Below, one piece after another: positions 15,916-21,826 of a DNA stretch of 34,543 nt (position 1 is its first letter; every line of letters starts with the position of its first letter). The stretch comes from Bacteroidales bacterium UBA4893. GTDB taxonomy: Bacteria; Bacteroidota; Bacteroidia; Bacteroidales; P3. The translations under genes and the position numbers were made by a program. The notes under the pieces were generated by a model. It was not told where the DNA came from and made no database searches. It saw only the letters and a program-made list of their open reading frames with translations. The stretch covers positions 2,354-36,896 of the forward strand of contig DHCV01000003.1 of the NCBI GenBank assembly GCA_002399025.1, written 5' to 3'.

Positions 15916-16659
15916 ATGAAACTACTAAGATTATTAATATTATTAATCCTAACACCAATAATTATGAATGCACAACAATTTGAAAAAGACACCATTAAGT
16001 CTAAAAAGAGAAATGGGCAGGATATTCATATTACCTTTATTAAGCATGGAAGTTTGATGTTTGAATATGCAGGACAAGTACTATATGTTGACCCAGTATG
16101 TGAGTATTGTGATTTTGACACTATGCCTAAGGCAGATTATATACTCGTAACTCATGACCACTACGACCATTTTGATTTGAAAGCAATTAAAGCTCTTAAA
16201 AAACCTTCCACTAAGATTGTTGCCAATCAGCTTGTAATTGATGTTTTGAGGGAAGGGGTTGCACTTGAGAATAATCAAGAAATATCACTTTCACAAACCA
16301 TACATGTCCTCTCTTTCCCTGCCTACAACACAACAAAGGGGAGGGAAAAGTTTCATCCAAAGAAAATTAATAATGGATATGTTATTACAATTGATGGAAC
16401 GAAAATATATGTAGCAGGGGACACTGAGTTTATTAAGGAAATGAAAAAACTTAAGGATAAGATAGATATAGCATTTTTGCCAGTCAATCAGCCCTATACA
16501 ATGAGCGTTGAACAAGCTGAAGAAGCTGTTAAAACCATTAAACCAAAGATTTTCTATCCATATCATTACGGACAAACAGAACAAGTTACACCTATTAATG
16601 ATTTACAACAAATTCTTCAAGATTTTCCCGTTGAAATAAGGATTAGAGACTTAGAATAA
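15916..16659 (+). CDS. Exported metallo-beta-lactamase-fold hydrolase (UlaG-like)
   Basis: The 247-residue product has an N-terminal hydrophobic signal (MKLLRLLILLILTPIIMNAQ, to about residue 20). The metal-dependent hydrolase fold follows: HGSLMFEYAGQVLYVDPV (about 37-54), the zinc motif THDHYDHFD (His80, His82, Asp84, His85), YVAGDTEF (Asp about 173) and PYHYGQTEQV near the end (last His ligand). The domain order matches the UlaG/MBL-fold_3 branch (L-ascorbate-6-phosphate lactonase relatives), but the predicted export differs from cytosolic UlaG. The substrate cannot be deduced. It is last in its run; a 17-bp inverted repeat and a 21-bp-period array lie just downstream. Confidence 0.85.
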   Translation: MKLLRLLILLILTPIIMNAQQFEKDTIKSKKRNGQDIHITFIKHGSLMFEYAGQVLYVDPVCEYCDFDTMPKADYILVTHDHYDHFDLKAIKALKKPSTKIVANQLVIDVLREGVALENNQEISLSQTIHVLSFPAYNTTKGREKFHPKKINNGYVITIDGTKIYVAGDTEFIKEMKKLKDKIDIAFLPVNQPYTMSVEQAEEAVKTIKPKIFYPYHYGQTEQVTPINDLQQILQDFPVEIRIRDLE

Positions 16660-16673
16660 TCTACATTTCCAAT

Positions 16674-16765
16674 ATTTTATTAAAACGAAGAAAGAAAAAA
16701 TTAAAACCTTGTTTCAGTAAATTAAAACGAAGAGTTAGTAAATTAAAACGAAGAGTTAGTAAATT
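16674..16765 (-). repeat. 21-bp-period array 1 (GTTTTAAT core)
   Basis: Four 21-nt units at 16674, 16695, 16716 and 16737, with a partial fifth, share the core ATTAAAAC (GTTTTAAT on the minus strand) at 16679, 16700, 16721 and 16742, exactly 21 bp apart. The last two full units are identical (AGTAAATTAAAACGAAGAGTT is the unit, given here as AGTAAATTAAAAC then GAAGAGTT). A 17-bp perfect inverted repeat (16680-16696 and 16764-16780) brackets the array. This is the 5' part of the 374-nt gap 16660-17033; the rest is AT-rich promoter DNA. Confidence 0.88.
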
Positions 16766-16780
16766 CTTTCTTCGTTTTAA
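16680..16780 (+). terminator. Large inverted repeat after the MBL-fold gene (possible terminator)
   Basis: TTAAAACGAAGAAAGAA at 16680-16696 is the perfect complement of TTCTTTCTTCGTTTTAA at 16764-16780, with a 67-nt loop made of 21-bp repeats. In RNA this would form a 17-bp, AT-rich stem beginning 21 nt after the stop codon. The position suits a terminator, but the large loop and lack of G/C make it weak; it may only be structure of the repeat. Confidence 0.4.
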
Positions 16781-16944
16781 ATTTCTCTTTTTCTTAACTC
16801 ATCATACTTTATTTTTGCTAATAGATGAATAATATTTCCTATATTGAAAATATCTATTACTATATTTGCTTTCAATCAATATTCAAATAATCAGCATATT
16901 AACTTAATAAATTGCATTTAAAGGAAAATATATTTCTTAAAAAA

Positions 16945-16976
16945 TTTGTTCCATTGGAAAATATATTATACTTTTG
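16945..16976 (+). promoter_or_regulatory. Promoter of the CoA-disulfide reductase operon, with palindrome
   Basis: TTTG at 16945-16948 and TACTTTTG at 16969-16976 are 20 nt apart, a textbook Bacteroidota promoter 57 nt before the ATG at 17034. Between the boxes lies the palindrome TTCCATTGGAA (16949-16959; half-sites TTCCA and TGGAA), well placed as an operator. Two further -7-like boxes, TATTTTTG at 16810 and TATATTTG at 16861, lie upstream without a good -33. Confidence 0.75.
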
Positions 16977-17033
16977 CAGCGTTAAACTGAAAATAAATTT
17001 TAATAAGAATACAAAACAAAAATATCATTATAT

Positions 17034-19481
17034 ATGAAATACTTAATAGTAGGGGGTGTAGCTGGAGGAGCAACAACAGCAGCCAGAATTAGAAGAATTA
17101 GTGAAGATGCAGAAATCATTCTTTTTGAAAAAGGGAAATATATCTCTTATGCAAATTGCGGACTGCCATACTATATTGGAGATGTGATTAAGGAAAGAGA
17201 AAAACTATTCTTGCAAACTCCAGCATCATTTGGAGGAAGATTTAATGTAGACGTAAGGGTTGAGAGTGAGGTATTATCGATTGATAAGGACAAGAAAGAA
17301 GTTTTGGTAAGAAGGATTGATGGAAGTAGATATAGAGAAAGCTATGATAAATTGTTGCTCTCGCCTGGTGCATACCCAATTATACCAAATATGAAGGGTA
17401 TTGAGAACGAAGGAATCTTTGTATTGAGAAATGTAACAGATACAGATAGGATTAAGAACTATATTTCTACAAACTCTATTAAAAGAGCTGTAGTTGTAGG
17501 TGCTGGTTTTATTGGATTGGAGATGGCAGAAAACCTTCACGAATTGGGAGCTGAGGTTACAATAATTGAAAAGAGTAATCAAGTAATGGCACCAATAGAT
17601 TTCTCAATGGCATCACATGTTCATCAACATCTTTTGCAAAAAGGAGTTACCCTTGAATTAGAGCAATCTGTTGAGAGATTTGAAAGAAAGGGCTATACTA
17701 CTAATGTAATTTTGGATAATGGAAGAATTATTGAAACAGATGTTGTTATCCTTTCCATTGGAGTTCGTCCTGAAAACTCCTTGGCTTCCGATGCTGGCTT
17801 AAAGATTGGAGAAACAGGTGGTATTTGGGTAAATGATTACTTGCAAACCTCCGATGAGAATATTTATGCTGTGGGTGATGCAATTGAATTCCCTCATCCA
17901 ATTACTAAAAAGCCTTGGTTAAACTATTTAGCTAACCCTGCAAATCGTCAAGGAAGAATTGTTGCTGACAATATAGTATTTGGAAATAAGATTAAGTATG
18001 AAGGAGCAATTGGCACTTCCATTGCAAAGGTCTTTGACCTAACTGTTGCTTCAACAGGACTTGCAGCAAAGAAACTAAAACAATTAGGAATAGAATACCT
18101 AAGCTCAACAACTCATTCAAATTCACATGCAGGCTATTATCCTGATGCTCTTCCTTTATCCATAAAGCTAATATTTGAACCAAAAACAGGAAGAATATTT
18201 GGAGCTCAAGGTGTTGGATATGATGGAGTGGATAAAAGGATAGACCAAATTGCACTCTTAATAAAGAAAGAAGGAACAGTTTACGATTTGATGGAACTTG
18301 AACATGCTTATGCACCTCCTTTCTCATCGGCTAAAGACCCAATTGCAATTGCTGGTTATGTTGCAACAAATGTTTTGAATGGGAGCTTAAAATTAGCATC
18401 TTGGCGAGAAGTAAAAGACATAAATAAAGATGATTCCATCCTTTTGGATGTTAGGACACAAGAAGAATACTCAATGGGATATATTCCTGGTGCCATAAAT
18501 ATTCCTGTTGATGATTTGAGACAAAGAATTAATGAATTGCCAAAGGACAAAACAATTTACATCTATTGTGCTATTGGTTTAAGAGGATATCTTGCATACA
18601 GAATTTTAACTCAAAATGGATTTAATAACATAAAGAGTCTTTCAGGTGGCTACAAAACATATTCAACCTCTATGGCTCCAGTTAGTGAGATAAAAAAAAA
18701 GATAATTGAAGAAAAGCACGATGATGCTGAAGACACAAAATTTGAGAAGTCAGAATACAAAACAATAAGAATTGATGCTTGTGGATTGCAATGCCCTGGT
18801 CCAATCATTAGGCTAAAAGAAGCAATTGATGAGCTTGAGGATGGTCAGAGAGTACAGATTCTTTCAACCGATGCAGGATTTGCTCGTGATAGTCAAGCAT
18901 GGTGCGACAGTACAGGCAATTTACTTATTTCTTCAACAATGGATAAAGGAGTTTATGAGGTTGTTGTTGAGAAGAGTCCAAAAACTTGTGAAATCCTAAC
19001 AACATGTCAAGACAAAGGCAAAACCTTTATTGTCTTTAGTGATGACTTAGACAAAGCACTTGCCTCAATGGTACTTGCCAATGGAGCTGCAGCAACAGGC
19101 GATAAGGTAACAATATTCTTCACTTTCTGGGGACTAAATGTTATTAAGAAAGTAAATAAACCAAAGGTTGATAAAGATATATTTGGAAAGATGTTCTCAA
19201 TGATGCTTCCTTCATCCTCACTTAAGCTAAATCTATCCAAAATGAGTATGTTAGGCATTGGAGATAGGATGATGAGATATATTATGAAGAAAAAGAATAT
19301 TGAGTCATTGGAATCATTAAGAGACCAAGCCCTAAAGCAAGGTGTGGAGTTTATAGCTTGTCAAATGTCAATGGATGTTATGGGAGTGAAGAGAGAAGAG
19401 CTTTTGGATGAAGTAACCATTGGTGGAGTTGCAACCTACATGGATAGAGCCTCAAGAGCAAACGTTAACTTATTTATTTAA
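17034..19481 (+). CDS. CoA-disulfide reductase / rhodanese / TusA / DsrE fusion
   Basis: The 815-residue cytosolic flavoprotein reduces CoA disulfide or persulfide with NAD(P)H and carries extra sulfur-relay domains. Residues 1-445 are the FAD/NAD oxidoreductase (MKYLIVGGVAGGATTAARIR dinucleotide fold, second GAGFIGLE fold at 156-163, GDAIEF at 281-286) with the single redox Cys42 in YANCGLPYY typical of CoADR. Residues 457-545 are a rhodanese domain with active Cys512 (YCAIGLRGYLAYR). Residues 577-645 are a TusA/SirA domain with CPGP (Cys587). Residues 662-815 are a DsrE/F-like domain. All expected catalytic cysteines of the first three parts are present. It heads an operon with a strong promoter; a DUF6132 protein, methyltransferase, thioredoxin and MarR regulator follow. 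Confidence 0.92.
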   Translation: MKYLIVGGVAGGATTAARIRRISEDAEIILFEKGKYISYANCGLPYYIGDVIKEREKLFLQTPASFGGRFNVDVRVESEVLSIDKDKKEVLVRRIDGSRYRESYDKLLLSPGAYPIIPNMKGIENEGIFVLRNVTDTDRIKNYISTNSIKRAVVVGAGFIGLEMAENLHELGAEVTIIEKSNQVMAPIDFSMASHVHQHLLQKGVTLELEQSVERFERKGYTTNVILDNGRIIETDVVILSIGVRPENSLASDAGLKIGETGGIWVNDYLQTSDENIYAVGDAIEFPHPITKKPWLNYLANPANRQGRIVADNIVFGNKIKYEGAIGTSIAKVFDLTVASTGLAAKKLKQLGIEYLSSTTHSNSHAGYYPDALPLSIKLIFEPKTGRIFGAQGVGYDGVDKRIDQIALLIKKEGTVYDLMELEHAYAPPFSSAKDPIAIAGYVATNVLNGSLKLASWREVKDINKDDSILLDVRTQEEYSMGYIPGAINIPVDDLRQRINELPKDKTIYIYCAIGLRGYLAYRILTQNGFNNIKSLSGGYKTYSTSMAPVSEIKKKIIEEKHDDAEDTKFEKSEYKTIRIDACGLQCPGPIIRLKEAIDELEDGQRVQILSTDAGFARDSQAWCDSTGNLLISSTMDKGVYEVVVEKSPKTCEILTTCQDKGKTFIVFSDDLDKALASMVLANGAAATGDKVTIFFTFWGLNVIKKVNKPKVDKDIFGKMFSMMLPSSSLKLNLSKMSMLGIGDRMMRYIMKKKNIESLESLRDQALKQGVEFIACQMSMDVMGVKREELLDEVTIGGVATYMDRASRANVNLFI

Positions 19482-19487
19482 TGAGCA

Positions 19488-19706
19488 ATGAAAAACATAT
19501 TTAAACAACATTGGCTATTATTATTAGGAGTGATTGTTGGAACATTAGGAGGATACTTATATTGGCACTTTATTGGGTGCAATAATGGTAATTGCCCTCT
19601 AACTTCATCTCCAATAAATAGCTCAATTGCTGGAGCACTATTAGGAGGACTACTATTTACTTCTTTTCCTCAAGGCAAGAAAAACAATGATGATAAAGAT
19701 AAGTAG
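19488..19706 (+). CDS. DUF6132 small membrane protein
   Basis: The 72-residue protein has two membrane helices (about 9-29 and 46-62) separated by a short loop with IGCNNGNCPLTSSP, the two-cysteine signature of the DUF6132/YtxH-like small membrane family found beside thioredoxins and rhodanese proteins in Bacteroidota. The tail is charged (GKKNNDDKDK). The ATG lies 6 nt after the CoADR stop, so the two are translationally close. The paired cysteines at the membrane face suggest a role in sulfur or thiol handling together with its neighbours; this is an inference from context. Confidence 0.82.
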   Translation: MKNIFKQHWLLLLGVIVGTLGGYLYWHFIGCNNGNCPLTSSPINSSIAGALLGGLLFTSFPQGKKNNDDKDK

Positions 19707-19715
19707 ATTAAATAA

Positions 19716-20312
19716 ATGATTGATAATTTCCAACATAAAGCAAAAGAATGGGATAATCCAATGCAGATTGAGATGACCTCAAAATTTGTGCAACAAATAA
19801 AGAATAGTATCTTCCTTTATGAAGAGGATATTTATGCAGAAGTAGGTTGTGGAACAGGTTTAGTAGGTATGAGTTTCTTGGATGAAATATCAAAAATATA
19901 CATGATAGATAACTCTCCTTCAATGCTCAATGTCTTAAGAGAAAAACTAACAACAAATCCTAATGCTGATAAGGTTGAAATTATAGAAAGTGAATTTGAA
20001 AACACAAACTTGGAAAATCTAAGTGGAGTAATTAATTTTATGTCTTTACACCATATTGAAGATATTTCAACCTATATTAATAATGTAAAGAAAAGTCTAA
20101 AGGAAAATGGTTTTTTTGCAATAGGTGATTTAACAAAGGAAGACGGAACATTTCACACAAATAACATAGTCCCACATTTTGGGTTTGACATTGAGGAGTT
20201 ATCAAATCAACTTATTGAGGAAGGATTTATAATTCTAAGAAAAACAATTTATGATAAGATAAATAAAAACGATAAAACTTATCCATTATTTATATTAATA
20301 GCACAAAAATGA
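19716..20312 (+). CDS. Class I SAM-dependent methyltransferase
   Basis: The 198-residue cytosolic protein has the Rossmann-type methyltransferase motifs: motif I EVGCGTGLVG (about 43-52), the acidic residue of motif II in YMIDNSPSML (Asp about 67), a motif near IIESEFENTNLE and LHHIEDISTYINNVKKSLKE with the post-II/III pattern typical of UbiE-like small-molecule methyltransferases. It starts 9 nt after the DUF6132 stop and overlaps the thioredoxin gene by 4 nt (ATGA), so it belongs to the redox operon. The substrate is unknown; a thiol, sulfide or metalloid would fit the context but is not shown by sequence. Confidence 0.85.
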   Translation: MIDNFQHKAKEWDNPMQIEMTSKFVQQIKNSIFLYEEDIYAEVGCGTGLVGMSFLDEISKIYMIDNSPSMLNVLREKLTTNPNADKVEIIESEFENTNLENLSGVINFMSLHHIEDISTYINNVKKSLKENGFFAIGDLTKEDGTFHTNNIVPHFGFDIEELSNQLIEEGFIILRKTIYDKINKNDKTYPLFILIAQK

Positions 20313-20812
20313 CAAAAAGAAAAATTATATTTTTAATGCTTGCTACCATAGTTCTAATCTCTTGTGGGAACAATGCAAAGGAAGAAAAAACAGATATAGA
20401 AATTCAAGAAAATTATACAGTAACAAAAAAAGAAAGTAAAATGAATACAATAAAATTAACAAAAACAGAGTTTTTATCTAAGGTAATGAACTATGAACAA
20501 AATCCACAAGAATGGGTTTATTTGGGAGACAAGCCTTGTGTAATTGATTTTTATGCAGACTGGTGTGGACCTTGCAAAATGGTAGCACCAATTCTGGAAG
20601 AACTTGCAAAGGAATACGATGGAGAAATATATATTTATAAAATAGACACAGAAAAGGAACAAGAACTCGCACAGGTATTTGGCATCCGTTCAATCCCATC
20701 GCTGCTTTTTGTCCCAATGAATGAACAACCACAAATGGTTATGGGAGCATTGCCTAAGTCTGAATTAAAAAAGGCTATAGATGATGTTTTATTAAAGAAA
20801 CAAGGAAAATAA
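20309..20812 (+). CDS. Thioredoxin-fold lipoprotein
   Basis: The 167-residue product has a lipoprotein signal peptide (lipobox LISC, Cys about residue 19), a linker rich in Lys and Glu, and then a full thioredoxin domain (about 48-165) with FYADWCGPCKMVAPIL (Cys86, Cys89), the cis-proline region SIPSLLF and a final helix. It is therefore an envelope-tethered disulfide reductase, probably periplasmic. An internal methionine (MNTIKLTKTEF, about residue 46) marks where an ordinary cytosolic thioredoxin would start, and could allow a second, soluble form. It overlaps the methyltransferase stop by 4 nt, so translation is coupled. It probably exchanges electrons with thiols handled by the CoADR fusion; partners are not identified. 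Confidence 0.9.
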   Translation: MTKRKIIFLMLATIVLISCGNNAKEEKTDIEIQENYTVTKKESKMNTIKLTKTEFLSKVMNYEQNPQEWVYLGDKPCVIDFYADWCGPCKMVAPILEELAKEYDGEIYIYKIDTEKEQELAQVFGIRSIPSLLFVPMNEQPQMVMGALPKSELKKAIDDVLLKKQGK

Positions 20813-20826
20813 AAAATAAAAATACT

Positions 20827-21177
20827 ATGGATATAATTTGTAAAATCAGGGACATCTACAAGCTTATTGGAGAGTTTGAAGGACAATTCTATAAAGAATA
20901 TGGAATAACCCTAAACGAAGGAATGCTACTTTGTTCTTTGCTTGAGAAAAAGACTTTGTCGTCAACAGAACTCGCAAAAAACTTAGGATTGACATGTTCC
21001 AACACCTCAAAAGTAATAAAGAGTGTGGAGGAGCAGGGATTTGTTGAAAGAGAATTAGGCAAGGAAGACAAACGACAAATGTATTTTGCTCTAACAGAAA
21101 AGGGAGCAGAGTTTATATTGTCTGTCAAAAATTCAAAAATTAACATTCCAAAAGAACTAAAAGGCCATTTAAGATAA
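20827..21177 (+). CDS. MarR-family transcriptional regulator
   Basis: The 116-residue protein contains a winged helix-turn-helix: LNEGMLLCSLLEKKTLSSTE, then LAKNLGLTCSNTSKVIKSVE (recognition region about 50-70) and the wing GKEDKRQMYFALTEKGAEFI. This is the core of MarR with a short N-terminal helix (MDIICKIRDIYKLIGEFEGQ) and a short C-terminus, slightly smaller than usual (about 140). It is the last gene of the redox operon, 14 nt after thioredoxin, and so is a candidate autoregulator. The palindrome TTCCATTGGAA in the operon promoter is a possible binding site. Several MarR proteins sense oxidants or thiols; this one has Cys5, Cys32 and Cys58, but no specific mechanism can be claimed. Confidence 0.85.
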   Translation: MDIICKIRDIYKLIGEFEGQFYKEYGITLNEGMLLCSLLEKKTLSSTELAKNLGLTCSNTSKVIKSVEEQGFVERELGKEDKRQMYFALTEKGAEFILSVKNSKINIPKELKGHLR

Positions 21178-21251
21178 GAAAAAAGCAATCTCATCTTAAA
21201 GTGAGATAACTTCTTATTTTATTTATTTAGTTTCTTTTAGAAGAATTACAA

Positions 21252-21293
21252 ACACTTGAAAAACAAGCTAAACGCTTGTTCACTTCAAGGTGT
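21252..21293 (+). repeat. Long interrupted hairpin in intergenic DNA
   Basis: Outer arms ACACTTGAA (21252-21260) and TTCAAGGTGT (21284-21293) pair with one bulged G; inner arms AACAAGC (21262-21268) and GCTTGTT (21274-21280) pair around the loop TAAAC. About 16 base pairs in 42 nt. It lies 74 nt after the MarR stop and 19 nt before a strong terminator. It could be a transcript 3'-end structure or a different small repeat. Confidence 0.55.
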
Positions 21294-21312
21294 CCTGATA
21301 TAGTATTATCTA

Positions 21313-21349
21313 AAAATAAGGCAACCAAAATCAAGGATTGCCTTATTTT
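21313..21349 (+). terminator. Terminator of the redox operon
   Basis: AAAATAAGGCAA (21313-21324) and TTGCCTTATTTT (21338-21349) form a perfect 12-bp stem with a 13-nt loop, followed by ATTTTTT. It lies about 135 nt after the MarR stop. Confidence 0.75.
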
Positions 21350-21386
21350 ATTTTTTAAATTTGTCAGAATCAGGATTGCCAGGATT

Positions 21387-21414
21387 CTTGCTAAGGCAAG
21401 CGGCAAGCCGATGA
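21387..21414 (+). repeat. Double-hairpin module, copy 5
   Basis: After CAGAATCAGGATTGCCAGGA-TT comes CTTGC-TAAG-GCAAG, CGGC-AA-GCCG and ATGA. The host is again a CAGGATT / TTAAAGGATT repeat of the type at 2413-2541. The right border is uncertain by 2 nt because GATTAAAGG could begin in the host. Confidence 0.85.
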
Positions 21415-21506
21415 TTAAAGGATTTGTAGGATTTTTATCCTTAAAAAGAACTCAACAACTAACTCTCTTAATCCTCAAAAAACATCAAACAAAAATAAAA
21501 ATATAT

Positions 21507-21704
21507 CTGATATAATTATATTTTTGACCGATATATTTTTATTTTTGATTGATATATTTTTATTTTTGATTGACTTATTTTCAATTATGATTGATGATTT
21601 ACTGAATTCTTATTTCATTTTACTGAAACGCTGTTTTAATTTTTTCTTTCTTTACTTTAATAATTTCTTTCTTCGTTTTAATTTACCGCAAACAAGGTTT
21701 TATT
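21507..21704 (+). repeat. 21-bp-period array 2 (GTTTTAAT core)
   Basis: About nine units of 21 nt. The 5' units are GATATATTTTTATTTTTGATT (two near-identical copies at 21530 and 21551, diverged ones at 21509 and 21572; the motif is GATATATTTT then TATTTTTGATT). They drift into units with TTTACTGA at 21598 and 21619 (21 apart) and cores GTTTTAAT 21633, ACTTTAAT 21654, GTTTTAAT 21675 and GTTTTATT 21697 (21, 21, 22 apart). Units share sequence with array 1 read on its minus strand. It is a main part of the 649-nt gap 21178-21826, which also holds a hairpin, two terminators and a double-hairpin module. Confidence 0.85.
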
Positions 21705-21769
21705 CTACAAGTCAATCTAATTAAAATAATATGACTTATTTCCAATAACTATTAATTTAAGGCACAAAA

Positions 21770-21805
21770 AAAAAGAGTAAATCAAATAAATGATTTACTC
21801 TTTTT
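21770..21805 (-). terminator. Terminator of ppdK (bidirectional shape)
   Basis: AAAAAGAGTAAATCA (21770-21784) and TGATTTACTCTTTTT (21791-21805) form a perfect 15-bp stem with loop AATAAA. On the minus strand it follows the ppdK stop by 21 nt and is followed by a run of T. It could also stop transcripts from the other side. Confidence 0.88.
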
Positions 21806-21826
21806 GTATTTAGGTGTCTTTAATTT

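Noticed and set aside
16291..16584. 97-codon frame antisense to the MBL-fold gene
   Set aside because: It is a shadow of a well-supported coding region and resembles no known protein.
17992..18327. 111-codon frame antisense to the CoADR fusion
   Set aside because: Leu/Gln-rich shadow frame inside conserved coding sequence, without a promoter or family features.
21276..21515. Open frame of 79 codons after the MarR gene
   Set aside because: It runs through the terminator hairpin, the CAGGATT repeat and the double-hairpin module, with no recognisable protein features.
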